From NCBI GenBank assembly GCA_965224765.1, contig CBDDAC010000024.1, forward strand, positions 62,001 through 126,000: a stretch of 64,000 nucleotides of DNA, written 5' to 3'. The stretch's first letter is position 1; each line of letters begins with the position of its first letter. Below, piece after piece: positions 34,814 to 44,193 of the stretch. The stretch is from CAZDBA01 sp965224765 (GTDB lineage: Bacteria > Planctomycetota > Planctomycetia > Pirellulales > Pirellulaceae). The translations under genes were made by a program, and so were the position numbers. The notes under the pieces were generated by a model that saw only the letters and a list, made by a program, of their open reading frames with translations, was not told the origin of the DNA and searched no databases.

Positions 34814-36599
34814 CAGCACGAAGCACAGAAACAAATGCCTTCTGTGGAATGTTGACTTGGCCAAACTGCTTCATCTTGGCCTTTCCCTTTTTCTGTTTCT
34901 CCAGCAACTTCTTTTTCCGTGTCACGTCGCCACCATAAAGCTTTTCTGTAACGTCTTTGCGAAACGGCGCAATCGTCGAGCGGGCAATGACCGTGCCCCC
35001 AATCACTCCCTGAATGGGAATCTTGAATTGGTGTCGGGGAATCTCTTTGGCAAGCCGCTCACAGTAATGAAGTGCTCGGGTTCTCGCTTTGTCGCGATGC
35101 ACCAGATAGGAAAGTGTATCGACCGGCTCTTTGTTAACGAGAATATCAACCTTGACGACATCTGTCTTGCGATACTCGATAGGATCGTAATCAAATGAGC
35201 CATAGCCGCGCGTGATCATTTTGAGTTTGCCGTAAAAATCAAAAAGCACTTCACCTAAAGGCATTTCACTGACGACCTCCAATCGCCCTGCAGACAAATA
35301 GTTCATCGTCTGACTCTCGGAGCGATGTTCACGACACAATTCCATGACGGGTCCAACATAGGCTTCGGGTGTCAAAATGGATGCCTTGATAAACGGTTCG
35401 GTACAAGAATCAATCTTCATCGGGTCCGGCCAGTAGCTGGGATTGTCGACCTCGATTTCACTACCATCCTTTAGACTCAGTTTGTACTTCACTGAGGGAG
35501 CTGAAATCACAAGCCCCAAATCGAATTCGCGTTGCAACCGTTCCTGCACCACGTCCAGGTGCAGCAATCCCAGAAATCCGCAGCGGAATCCAAAGCCCAG
35601 CGCGGCGGAACTGTCTTTTTCATAGGTCAGTGCAGCGTCGTTGATCGCGAGCTTGTCGAGCGCCTTAGTAAGATCGACGTATTGATCGGTACTCATTGGA
35701 TACATCGACGAAAATACGACTTGGCGAGCCTCTTGATAACCTGGAATTGGCTCATCGGCAGGTCGATCCAGCAGTGTGATCGTATCACCGATCTCAATGT
35801 CCTGAACGCTTTTCACACCAGCGACGACGTAACCTACTTCGCCTGCGGACAATTGCTCTTTGGGAAGCAGTTTAAGTTGATTGTGCCCTAACTCGTCGAC
35901 CTTGTAGTCGCGACCGCCGTGCATAAAGTGAATCGTGTCACGAGTTTTTAAAGTGCCGTCCATCACTCGGCATTGCAAAATCACACCTCGATATTTGTCG
36001 AAATGTGCATCAAACACAAGCGCCTTGAGCGGTGCGTTCGGATCGCCGGTCGGAGGAGGCAGCTGTTCCACAATCCCCTTCAAAACGTCTTCGATGTGGA
36101 GTCCGGTTTTTGCTGAGACGGGGATAGCCGCAAACGGATCGAGTCCCAAATCCTCGTCAATGGATTCCCGAGCACGCTCAACATCCGCCGCCGGTAGATC
36201 AATCTTGTTAATGATTGGCAACAAATCAAGATCATATTCCAATGCCAAATAGAGATTGGCAACCGTCTGAGCTTCAACGCCCTGCGATGCGTCCACAACA
36301 ATCAACGCGCCCTCACAAGCCATAAGTGACCGCCGAACCTCATGAGAAAAATCGACGTGCCCTGGTGTATCAATCAAATTCAGCAGATAGTCTTTTCCGT
36401 CAGCGGCACAATAATTCAACGTTACGGTGTTGCTCTTGATCGTGATGCCCCGCTCACGTTCAATATCCATCGAGTCCAGCACCTGGTCACGGAACTCACG
36501 TTGGTTCACACCACCGCAAACTTGGATCAGGCGGTCAGCCAAGGTTGACTTTCCATGATCAATATGGGCAATAATGCAAAAGTTCCGAATATGGTCCAT
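34803..36599 (-). CDS. lepA: Elongation factor 4 (LepA)
   Basis: Translational GTPase that back-translocates or remodels ribosomes. The 598-residue product has the full LepA order: G1 HIDHGKSTLADRL, G2 RGITIKSNT, G3 DTPGHVDFSHEV, G4 NKIDLP, then domains II-V and the LepA-specific C-terminal domain ending in GKAKMKQFGQVNIPQKAFVSVL. The frame is open for 80 more codons upstream, but family alignment places the start at the Met of MDHIRNFCIIAHIDHG, at 36599. Length is typical (about 600). It is convergent with the S9 gene and divergent from the phosphotransferase gene. Confidence 0.97.
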   Translation of the reverse strand: MDHIRNFCIIAHIDHGKSTLADRLIQVCGGVNQREFRDQVLDSMDIERERGITIKSNTVTLNYCAADGKDYLLNLIDTPGHVDFSHEVRRSLMACEGALIVVDASQGVEAQTVANLYLALEYDLDLLPIINKIDLPAADVERARESIDEDLGLDPFAAIPVSAKTGLHIEDVLKGIVEQLPPPTGDPNAPLKALVFDAHFDKYRGVILQCRVMDGTLKTRDTIHFMHGGRDYKVDELGHNQLKLLPKEQLSAGEVGYVVAGVKSVQDIEIGDTITLLDRPADEPIPGYQEARQVVFSSMYPMSTDQYVDLTKALDKLAINDAALTYEKDSSAALGFGFRCGFLGLLHLDVVQERLQREFDLGLVISAPSVKYKLSLKDGSEIEVDNPSYWPDPMKIDSCTEPFIKASILTPEAYVGPVMELCREHRSESQTMNYLSAGRLEVVSEMPLGEVLFDFYGKLKMITRGYGSFDYDPIEYRKTDVVKVDILVNKEPVDTLSYLVHRDKARTRALHYCERLAKEIPRHQFKIPIQGVIGGTVIARSTIAPFRKDVTEKLYGGDVTRKKKLLEKQKKGKAKMKQFGQVNIPQKAFVSVLRAEKD

Positions 36600-36711
36600 T
36601 GGAATCGTTGTGAGAATGAAGGGTGAAGTCCAATAATCGCTGAATTCTAGTTGAGGAACGTAGAATCGGATAGGCTCCTGCAGACCTTTACCGCACCCAA
36701 TCTCACTTCTC

Positions 36712-37773
36712 ATGGTTCGCCAAGCCCGATTGGTGAGACAATCTCCGTTCGAACAAAAAGTTACCGAACCCATGACGCCATTACAGGACACCCTTTGCGA
36801 AATCACCGGCGCCAGCAAGTGCGAATTGGGTGAAATCATCCAAAGCCTGTGGAGTGACTACGGTGTGATCCAAAAAGCTTCCTTCGTCCATCCTCAATTC
36901 TCTTCGGCAATCGTCAAGCATATTGACCTTTCTGAGGCCCGCTGCAACCGACGTGGATGGAGTGGCGAATTCTCTCATGAAAGGAAAGTCCAATCGTATC
37001 AAGTTGAAAAGACATTTTACGATCGATATTCCGAGTCCTGTTCGACGAGTTGTCGAGTTCCGACAATGTATGCTGCCTTCGAGAAAGAAAGACAAACGGG
37101 ATGGATCATCGTTTTAGAGGACCTGGATTCGGCCGGTTTTGAACTTCGAAAACAGCAAGTCACACGCGCCGAGATTTCTGCCTGCCTTGATTGGCTGGCC
37201 AGTTTCCACGCAACCTTCATGACACGCGAGCCGGAAAACTTGTGGCCCGTCGGGACCTACTGGCATCTAGACACCCGTCCCGAAGAGTTTGAGGTCATGC
37301 CCTCCGGTCCATTGAAAGATGTTGCGAGCTTGATTGACTTGAAATTGAAGTACGCCAAATTTCAAACGATCGTCCACGGCGACGCCAAACTTGCAAACTT
37401 CTGCTTTGGGAAAAACCACAGGGGGAAACCTAAAGTAGCCGCAGTCGACTTTCAATATGTTGGTAGTGGTTGCGGCATGAAGGATGTTGCTTATCTGATC
37501 AGCAGTTGCTTGGACGAATCCGAATCTGAAAAACAACATGACGACCTTCTCAATTATTACTTTGAAGCGTTGTCGCGGGAACTGGAATTTCATCAACCAG
37601 ATATCAATTTTTCATCGTTGAAACAAGAATGGTACGACCTCTATCCATTCGCATGGGCAGATTTCTGTCGCTTTTTGTCTGGCTGGTCGCCAGGACATTG
37701 GAAGTTAAATCGATTTAGTGACCGACTCACAAAAGCCGTCGTCGATCAACTCAGCAATCCGCGAAATCAATGA
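36712..37773 (+). CDS. Phosphotransferase of the aminoglycoside/choline kinase-like superfamily
   Basis: A kinase-like protein of up to 353 residues. The catalytic loop is TIVHGDAKLANFCF (the HGDxxxxN pattern) and the metal-binding Asp is in AAVDFQYVGSG, followed by GMKDVAYLISSCL. The ATP-anchoring Lys/Glu pair is less clear. The pattern is closest to the EcKinase/DUF1679 branch, so a small alcohol or amino-alcohol substrate is likely; antibiotic resistance is not implied. Starts at 36712 and 36772 are both possible and neither has a clear ribosome-binding site. It is divergent from lepA. The DUF1569 gene on the opposite strand ends 19 bp beyond its stop. Confidence 0.85.
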   Translation: MVRQARLVRQSPFEQKVTEPMTPLQDTLCEITGASKCELGEIIQSLWSDYGVIQKASFVHPQFSSAIVKHIDLSEARCNRRGWSGEFSHERKVQSYQVEKTFYDRYSESCSTSCRVPTMYAAFEKERQTGWIIVLEDLDSAGFELRKQQVTRAEISACLDWLASFHATFMTREPENLWPVGTYWHLDTRPEEFEVMPSGPLKDVASLIDLKLKYAKFQTIVHGDAKLANFCFGKNHRGKPKVAAVDFQYVGSGCGMKDVAYLISSCLDESESEKQHDDLLNYYFEALSRELEFHQPDINFSSLKQEWYDLYPFAWADFCRFLSGWSPGHWKLNRFSDRLTKAVVDQLSNPRNQ

Positions 37774-37792
37774 GCCACGTACCAAAGCAACC

Positions 37793-38260
37793 CTACGTTT
37801 TTTCTTCGGCCACCAAGAATCGCAAGTGATGAGCCGCATGGGCCGCATGCACTTGCAGCAGCTTTTCTCGGTCCAACCGTCCAAACGCGGGATGAGCATG
37901 AAACCGCCCCTCGTGGGTCGTCAAACGTGAGACACTTTGGGCAAGTCGATCGACTTCCACTCGATCCTCCAATCCGCTAGGAGGTACAAAATTTTTGGAA
38001 GTCGGAATCCCAACAGGAGAATCCCCTTGCAAAATCCGAGAAAGAAAAAAGCGACGCATCACAGGTCTTAAGAACGCAAACAATGAGAACCAACCTGGAT
38101 ATCCATCCACCGATGGGTCCTGAACCAATCTCAGGTGTCGGCAGATTTGACCAAGCGACCACTTCCCTGTTCTTCTATATCCAGATTCCAACAGATGACG
38201 GGCTTCAGCGATCGCATCATCAAGTTCAACAAACCTAAGCTTGCGAAGCTCATTCGACAT
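37793..38260 (-). CDS. DUF1569-family protein (intact)
   Basis: A 155-residue DinB-like protein. The DUF1569 features are complete: WSLGQICRHLRLVQDPSVDG at about residues 34-53 and the C-terminal FHAHPAFGRLDREKLLQVHAAHAAHHLRFL (cut here), whose His residues form the likely metal site. Family members are uncharacterised; DinB-like relatives act in thiol transfer or detoxification. This is the intact paralogue of the frameshifted gene at 19932-20404, although the two are clearly diverged. Not part of an obvious operon. Confidence 0.88.
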   Translation of the reverse strand: MSNELRKLRFVELDDAIAEARHLLESGYRRTGKWSLGQICRHLRLVQDPSVDGYPGWFSLFAFLRPVMRRFFLSRILQGDSPVGIPTSKNFVPPSGLEDRVEVDRLAQSVSRLTTHEGRFHAHPAFGRLDREKLLQVHAAHAAHHLRFLVAEEKT

Positions 38261-38594
38261 TCTATGAATCCTCTAATTTGAGTTGGATTGCTACATTGGA
38301 CTGGATGGCAAAAGCTAAGTCACTTGGTTTGCATGCAAATAACCCGATTCAGGTTTGTATAGGGTCAACGCACACCTCTACTCATTCCCGGCTACCAATT
38401 TAGGAAATGCAGACGGCGACCTCAAAGGCTGCGACAACAAACCACAGTTTGCCACAATTCAAAAACAGCGAAGCAGCACTGAATTGCTATCACGTTAGGG
38501 TAATCCGAATAAATTGCGGAAAAGGTTAATCTTGCCTAACCCGCAAAGTCGATGCTTCACCTGAAGGACTTTCTTCGTTCCAAGGTAGGATCCA
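38261..38594. other. Divergent intergenic region
   Basis: About 330 bp between the DUF1569 gene and the DUF11 protein gene, which are divergently transcribed. No gene, repeat or clear promoter boxes were recognised. CCAAGGTAGGAT just before the ATG at 38595 is a good ribosome-binding site. Confidence 0.35.
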
Positions 38595-41060
38595 ATGCTA
38601 GCGATAATTAAACTCCCCCAAACTGTCGGTGTCATTGGTTGTTTGACCCTTTGTCTTGCGACCCAAGCTCTGTTCGGACAACAGCCACAGCCACCCTCTA
38701 AGAATTTTGACCCTGTGCGTTCGGCGCCACCATCGGTTCACGTCCCCGCTCAAAACGTACGTCCAATAGGCAATACGCAGTCCAACCTCCGTGAAGCGGA
38801 GTCGTCGCATTTTCGTGACTCAGCGGTTCGGCCGACAAGTTACACTTTTTCAGACAATGAAATCAAAGTCCCAAAGATCCTAACCGATGGAAACACGCTT
38901 CCTACGGACAACATTGTCAACTCAATGAAAAATCATATGAAGCAATTGGAGCAGAACAAAACCAACCCGGGTTCATTGCTCGCCCCGGTCAGAACACAAC
39001 CGAGCAATCAATTCACGAACTCAAACCGCCCCGTGGTCAACCAAGCCAATTTCCGTGCCGTGAATCCAACCAATGCATCGGCCATGCCTCCTTCGGCCCC
39101 AGAAGATTTTCGCAATCAACCATTCAGCGGTGGACAGTTCAAAGCCCCGCAGTTGCCGGCTCGCGACATGTCACATCAGCCTCTAGCAAATAACCAAGTT
39201 AACCGGACTTTACCAACGAAAAACCTAAATGGCCTGAACAACACACAAGAATTTGCCAATCGACCTGCGGCGATCGAAAGCAGCAGCAAAATCCCAGCGA
39301 CAAACCGTCTTCCTTCGCTTCCTAGCCCTGATGTATACGGTCCAGCCAAAAGAACTGAAACCAACGCCGGATCATTTGTTGCCACGCAGGTAAATGCCCC
39401 ACAGACGCAAACGCAAGACACTGATCTACAGAAGGTTGCCGCTGAGCCGATTCAGCGCCCCATCGGCACCACCGAACCCTCGGTCCAGCAGGTCCCTGCA
39501 CTGACTCAAGACCTGCCAGGACAAGTCGAAACTTCTAACCCTCCCAGGTTGGCAAATTACACATCCGATTCAACTCCTCTGAACAACATCAGAACCGTAT
39601 CGAACGAGTCCTCAACGATTCGCGATGAACCTCAAATGAGTCTTCGGGCACCTGCAATCCAGGTCGACACCTATGGCCCTCGTACGATTGGCGTCAACAA
39701 AACAGGCACCTACAAAGTTGTTGTTACTAACCAAAGCAATTTCGCGGCAGAAAGCCTCGATGTAGGCGTAATGCTTCCAAGCTGGATCGCGATCCGTAAC
39801 GTCAATCTGACTGCGGGAAACCGGGTTGCCGAAGAAGCGGACGGATTCAACAAACTGATTTGGAGTGTAAAGAGCATCCCCGCCAACTCAAGTCACACCA
39901 TGACCATTGACGCAGTTCCTACCAAAGCCCAAATGTTTGATGTTGGGATTGAATGGGCCATGGTTCCTCGAGTTGCTTCGACCAACGTTGATGTGACTGA
40001 ACCTCGTTTGGCGATGAAAATTTCTGGTCCCAACGATGTTCAGTACGGTGAAAAAGCCGTATACCAGGTTACCGTTCTCAACCCCGGAACAGGCACTGCG
40101 GAAAACGTAGTCGTCAAACTTCCCCAAGCCCTGGGTGGAGAGCAAGCGAAGCTACACGACATCCTTCCTGGCCAAGAAAAGGATTTCACTGTCGAGTTGC
40201 TGGCTCGCACCGCAGGCGAACTGAACTTGAATACTTCGGCGTCTGCAGACGGCGGTTTGGAAACTGCTGCTGGACGGAAGATCATCGTTCATCGAGCCGA
40301 GTTGGCAATTCAAATTCAGGGTCCAGCCGAAAAATACTCAGGCACATCGGGACATTACATCGTAACCGTACTGAACACTGGTGACGCTCCGGCACAAAAC
40401 GTGGTCGCCGCGATTGCCTTGCCCGCTGGCGTGAAGTACCTCGGTGGAATCGAATCGGTTGAGAACGAAGCAACGCGAGTTCGTTGGAAAATTGGCACCT
40501 TGGATCAGGGTGACCAGCGAACCTACAAGATCAAATGTGAACTCAACGCAGACGGGCAACTTCGCTTTGACGCTGGAGTTCGCGGTGACGGAGAACTCGC
40601 TGCGGCACATGCTGTGGAAACCAACGTTCAAACGGTTGCCGACCTTGTATTGACCGTGGCAGATCCCAAAGGTCCGTTGCCAGTCGGTGAAGAGTTAGAG
40701 TATACGATCAGAATCAACAACCGCGGAACTAGAGCAGCTCGTGCAGTCAACTTGGTAATGCAATTCTCCAAAGGCATCGAGCCAAGCAAGGTCGACGGTT
40801 TAGAACATCAGATCATGACGGGACAGGTAATGTTCTCACCCATCGAGCAAATTGCTCCAGGCCAGGAAGTTGAGTTTACCGTTACTGCAGTTGCCAGCCT
40901 TGCAGGCACACATGTCTTCCGAGCTCAATTGATCTGCGATGAGTCGGACTCCCGAGAAGTCGCCGAGGGAACCACCAAGTTCTTCGGTGAGTCAATTGCC
41001 CCAACGGCCTCCTCAAGCAACGGATTCCAGCCAACTGACGAGAATCAGTTCAAGCGTTAA
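38595..41060 (+). CDS. Secreted DUF11/CARDB-repeat protein
   Basis: An 821-residue exported protein. Signal peptide at residues 1-28 (VGVIGCLTLCLATQALFG then QQPQP). Residues about 30-340 are Asn/Gln/Pro/Thr/Ser-rich and probably disordered. From about 350 there are four beta-sandwich repeats of the DUF11/CARDB type, each starting with a phrase like GPRTIGVNKTGTYKVVVTNQS, GPNDVQYGEKAVYQVTVLN, GPAEKYSGTSGHYIVTVLN or LPVGEELEYTIRINN, followed by an NVVV/LP strand. Such proteins are usually cell-surface or periplasmic adhesion/structural modules. There is no anchor at the C-terminus. It has its own intrinsic terminator 34 bp after the stop. Partner genes are not evident. Confidence 0.88.
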   Translation: MLAIIKLPQTVGVIGCLTLCLATQALFGQQPQPPSKNFDPVRSAPPSVHVPAQNVRPIGNTQSNLREAESSHFRDSAVRPTSYTFSDNEIKVPKILTDGNTLPTDNIVNSMKNHMKQLEQNKTNPGSLLAPVRTQPSNQFTNSNRPVVNQANFRAVNPTNASAMPPSAPEDFRNQPFSGGQFKAPQLPARDMSHQPLANNQVNRTLPTKNLNGLNNTQEFANRPAAIESSSKIPATNRLPSLPSPDVYGPAKRTETNAGSFVATQVNAPQTQTQDTDLQKVAAEPIQRPIGTTEPSVQQVPALTQDLPGQVETSNPPRLANYTSDSTPLNNIRTVSNESSTIRDEPQMSLRAPAIQVDTYGPRTIGVNKTGTYKVVVTNQSNFAAESLDVGVMLPSWIAIRNVNLTAGNRVAEEADGFNKLIWSVKSIPANSSHTMTIDAVPTKAQMFDVGIEWAMVPRVASTNVDVTEPRLAMKISGPNDVQYGEKAVYQVTVLNPGTGTAENVVVKLPQALGGEQAKLHDILPGQEKDFTVELLARTAGELNLNTSASADGGLETAAGRKIIVHRAELAIQIQGPAEKYSGTSGHYIVTVLNTGDAPAQNVVAAIALPAGVKYLGGIESVENEATRVRWKIGTLDQGDQRTYKIKCELNADGQLRFDAGVRGDGELAAAHAVETNVQTVADLVLTVADPKGPLPVGEELEYTIRINNRGTRAARAVNLVMQFSKGIEPSKVDGLEHQIMTGQVMFSPIEQIAPGQEVEFTVTAVASLAGTHVFRAQLICDESDSREVAEGTTKFFGESIAPTASSSNGFQPTDENQFKR

Positions 41061-41093
41061 TCCTCAATCTGACGCACTTACCAATAATACCAA

Positions 41094-41120
41094 ACGCGAC
41101 TTTCGAGTCGCGTTTTTTTT
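41094..41120 (+). terminator. Intrinsic terminator with TTCG loop
   Basis: ACGCGACT at 41094-41101 pairs with AGTCGCGT at 41106-41113 around TTCG, followed by seven more T. A textbook rho-independent terminator after the DUF11 gene; it also faces the convergent membrane-protein gene. Confidence 0.92.
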
Positions 41121-41136
41121 ATGCCAACGATTCGGC

Positions 41137-41529
41137 TCACTCTGGCCCGTGCGTAAACCATCGCCAACAAACATACAACGCAAAACACGGACAGATGAAC
41201 AGCAGCATGTTCAACTGAGTTCCTTCGGTAATCGCATAGTTGGCGGTCACAACGCTCACGATCAATAAAAGAGCGATGGCAATATCTGTCAGTGCCCTTT
41301 TCCATTCAAAGCAGGCAAGCAAAGGGCGCAGTGACTTGTCATGAACGACACCATAAATCGCTTTTGCAAAATGAACGACTGTTTCCATGCAAAGAACGAT
41401 TCCAACTACGCTGGCAACGCTAAAAATGGCTAACGCCCAAATCACCCCCATAGGCTCAGCAAGAGAGAATCCTAAAAACATCGCTGTAAACGCAACAAAC
41501 GCAAGGACGTCCTGTATGGAATATCGCAT
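41137..41529 (-). CDS. Hypothetical membrane protein
   Basis: A 130-residue integral membrane protein with four hydrophobic segments (about 8-25, 27-48, 82-98 and 106-124). The N-terminus MRYSIQDVLAFVAFTAMFLG has the form seen in a large, uncharacterised set of planctomycete membrane proteins (M-R-x-S-x-x-D/T-x-L). No known domain. It is convergent with the DUF11 gene and separated from it by a terminator. Likely real by composition; function unknown. Confidence 0.75.
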   Translation of the reverse strand: MRYSIQDVLAFVAFTAMFLGFSLAEPMGVIWALAIFSVASVVGIVLCMETVVHFAKAIYGVVHDKSLRPLLACFEWKRALTDIAIALLLIVSVVTANYAITEGTQLNMLLFICPCFALYVCWRWFTHGPE

Positions 41530-41548
41530 TATTTCCAGAAATGTGGGT

Positions 41549-41592
41549 TAGCGGATGGGAAAATCCAACTTAGCGGATGGGAAAATTCAACG
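41549..41592. repeat. 22-bp tandem duplication
   Basis: Two adjacent 22-base units, both beginning TAGCGGATGGGAAAAT, differ at only two positions. They lie in the non-coding gap upstream of the epimerase gene and may be a binding-site pair or simple slippage. Confidence 0.75.
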
Positions 41593-41743
41593 CGGTCGCA
41601 ATGTGAATGATTACGACATTGCTCATTGACGCGTTGACTTGTCCAACTAAACTTGGTGAGGGTTAGAAATAACTAGACCACCTTTTTTCTACCCAGCAAT
41701 CTTATCTGCTGATCATTGACTTACCTACATTGAAATACACATC

Positions 41744-42835
41744 ATGAGCATAGCCATCGTCACGGGCTCCGCTGGATTGATCGGATCCGAAGCATCCCGC
41801 CATTTCGCCAAAAAGGGACTTGAGGTTGTCGGAATTGATAACAACATGCGACAGGAATTTTTTGGTCCCGAAGCCTCAACGAAATGGCAACAGGAACAGC
41901 TGGAAAAAGAACTTGGCAGTTCCTACACCCATGTCGACGGTGACATCCGCAACATCGACGAGATGAACAAACTGTTTTCCAAGTACGGCAAAGACATCTC
42001 TTTGATTGTGCATACAGCGGCGCAACCTTCCCACGACTGGGCGATGCGGGATCCCATCACTGACTTTACAGTGAATGCCAACGGAACATTAAACCTGCTT
42101 GAAGCGACTCGGCTAAACGCTCCTGAAGCCGTGTTCATTTTCACTTCGACGAATAAAGTTTATGGCGATACACCGAATCATTTGCCGCTGACCGAGCAGG
42201 AAACGCGCTGGGAGATCGCCACGAATCACCGATTCAACATTGGCATCTCAGAAGACATGTCGATCGACAACTGCATGCACAGCCTCTTTGGTGCATCCAA
42301 AGTCGCTGCAGACGTATTGGTTCAGGAGTTTGGTAAATACTTCGGTATGCGTACCGCAAGTTTCCGCGGTGGATGCCTAACGGGTCCCAACCATAGTGGA
42401 ACTCAATTGCACGGCTTTCTGGCTTATCTCATGAAATGTACCGTAACCGGAACCCCTTACACCGTCTTTGGATATAACGGGAAACAGGTTCGTGATAACA
42501 TTCACAGCTATGATTTGATTCAGGCATTTGATGCCTTTTTTGAGAAACCCAGATCGGGAGAAGTCTACAATATCGGTGGAAGCCGATACAGTCACTGCTC
42601 CATGCGTGAGGCCATCGATCTTTGTGAAGAGATCGCGGGCCGCCCTTTGGAACGAACCTACGAAGAAACAAACCGAATGGGTGACCACATCTGGTATGTC
42701 AGTGATGTCAGCAAATTCCAATCTCACTACCCTGATTGGAAATTGACGAAAAACGTCAGCGACATTCTGTCAGAAATTTATGAAGCCAATCGAGAGCGCT
42801 GGCCAGAAGCATCACATGTTTCAGCAGCCCAATAA
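41744..42835 (+). CDS. NAD-dependent sugar-nucleotide epimerase/dehydratase
   Basis: An extended-SDR enzyme of 363 residues, closest in pattern to CDP-paratose 2-epimerase/tyvelose-type proteins. The NAD motif TGSAGLIGS is at residues 7-15, HTAAQPSHDWAMRDP at about 92-106, and the conserved FTSTNKVYGDTPN at about 133. The active-site region reads SLFGASKVAAD, so the usual Tyr of the YxxxK pair is Phe and only the Lys is kept. FRGGCLTGPNHSG and GKQVRDNIHS are strongly conserved. The product probably serves in nucleotide-sugar synthesis for surface polysaccharide, consistent with the overlapping WecG/TagA-type glycosyltransferase gene that follows. Its stop is within 5 bp of that gene's start. 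Confidence 0.87.
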   Translation: MSIAIVTGSAGLIGSEASRHFAKKGLEVVGIDNNMRQEFFGPEASTKWQQEQLEKELGSSYTHVDGDIRNIDEMNKLFSKYGKDISLIVHTAAQPSHDWAMRDPITDFTVNANGTLNLLEATRLNAPEAVFIFTSTNKVYGDTPNHLPLTEQETRWEIATNHRFNIGISEDMSIDNCMHSLFGASKVAADVLVQEFGKYFGMRTASFRGGCLTGPNHSGTQLHGFLAYLMKCTVTGTPYTVFGYNGKQVRDNIHSYDLIQAFDAFFEKPRSGEVYNIGGSRYSHCSMREAIDLCEEIAGRPLERTYEETNRMGDHIWYVSDVSKFQSHYPDWKLTKNVSDILSEIYEANRERWPEASHVSAAQ

Positions 42836-42839
42836 TCTC

Positions 42840-43646
42840 ATGATTGATCTTGGTAAATTTAACCTCCTTGGGGTCAACATCTACGCCGTTGATTACAAAG
42901 CGGCAGTCCACAAAATCCTTGACGCAGCGAAAAATCGCCGACCATTTGGGGTTTCTGCGTTGGCGGTTCACGGAGTCATGACTGGCGTTATGGATTCTGA
43001 GCATCGACACCGACTCAACTCGCTCGAAATGATTGTTCCAGATGGTCAGCCTGTTCGCTGGGGCCTCAACCTACTGCACAAAACCAAACTCCAAGATCGG
43101 GTTTACGGACCCAATCTCATGCTGGAGGCTTGTCGCGCTGCAGCAGAGCAGGGCGTTTCAATTTTTCTTTTTGGCGGCAAGAAAGAACTCCTCGAAGACC
43201 TGTCAATTAAACTCTTGGACAAATTCCCTCGATTAAGAATTGCTGGGATGAGAGCGTCCAAGTTTCGTACGTTGAGTCCGCAAGAGAAGGCCGAAGTCGT
43301 TCAAGAGATCAATGAATCTGGCGCGGCAATCACCTGTGTAGGACTTGGTTGCCCGCGGCAGGAGGTCTGGGCCTATGAATTCAAGGACGATTTATCCATG
43401 CCGGTACTGGCAGTGGGTGCAGCATTCAACTTCCACGCCGGCCAGCTGGATCAAGCTCCTCCGCGTATGCAACGAATGGGACTGGAATGGCTTTATCGAC
43501 TCTACAAAGAGCCGCTCCGACTTTGGCGCCGTTACCTATTCCTGAACCCCTATTACTTGACCTTGCTGTTCGGACAGTGGACTCGCCTGAAAAAGTTCGA
43601 TCCACAAAACACGAATTCGCCAAAAAAGGAAATCCTCTACGGTTAA
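42840..43646 (+). CDS. WecG/TagA/CpsF-family glycosyltransferase
   Basis: GT26-type transferase adding a sugar (often ManNAc or glucuronate-type) to a lipid-linked intermediate at the inner membrane. Family blocks: VDYKAAVHKILDAA, ALAVHGVMTGV, MIVPDGQPVRWGLNLL (the substrate Asp lies in this block), VFLFGG-like FLFGGKK, ITCVGLGCPRQEVWAYEF, and the C-terminal APPRMQRMGLEWLYRLYKEPLRLWRRYL (cut) that contacts the membrane. From the ATG at 42840, 5 bp after the epimerase stop, the protein has 268 residues, the usual size. Earlier in-frame ATGs at 42816 and 42780 overlap the epimerase and are possible. Probably one transcript with the epimerase. Confidence 0.93.
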   Translation: MIDLGKFNLLGVNIYAVDYKAAVHKILDAAKNRRPFGVSALAVHGVMTGVMDSEHRHRLNSLEMIVPDGQPVRWGLNLLHKTKLQDRVYGPNLMLEACRAAAEQGVSIFLFGGKKELLEDLSIKLLDKFPRLRIAGMRASKFRTLSPQEKAEVVQEINESGAAITCVGLGCPRQEVWAYEFKDDLSMPVLAVGAAFNFHAGQLDQAPPRMQRMGLEWLYRLYKEPLRLWRRYLFLNPYYLTLLFGQWTRLKKFDPQNTNSPKKEILYG

Positions 43647-44193
43647 GTCTAGGTTTTCTCAATGCTTTTGGGAAAAAATGCGATCGCGTGCATGGCTTAA
43701 ATCAATCCCACCGCGCTTGCGATAGATGTCAAATTGGAGAATCCAGGTGGGGGATTAGCGTCGCTCACTCTGAATAGAGTGCAGAGCCATTGGACTGCGT
43801 GCCAGGGTTCTTATTCCGTGGGCGTCGCCTGGCCATTCGAAGAAGTCCCCAGCACTGAATGGACAAGCTTGGCGGGACGGCAATAGGCGACAAGGCTCAC
43901 AAACTCGCGATTTTTAAGCTAAAACCAACTCAAATTGCGGAAGTGCCCATCAACGAAAAGGTCAACCGAGGTCGTTGTCGTCTGGAAACAACAATCCAGG
44001 ATTGAAACGTATTCCGACAAGCAAATTTGGCCAAGCGGATTCGGGCCCCGATTCTGAGCGAAACAGACCAAGCACACTTGCCAATTTGACTGTTGTGAAA
44101 AACAATGAGCCTTTGAAAATCACGCCGTCACGCAACGGATCAAAGATTGGGTCTAACGACTCAACCTATCCAATCGCACGAAAGACTCCACAT
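43647..44193. other. Intergenic region before panD
   Basis: About 550 bp. The panD frame stays open for 73 codons upstream of its normal start (to a TTG at 43975) but has no ATG and no ribosome-binding site, so I do not include it. No other gene, repeat or RNA gene was recognised. The region should contain the promoter of the panD-peptidase-accBC stretch. Confidence 0.4.
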
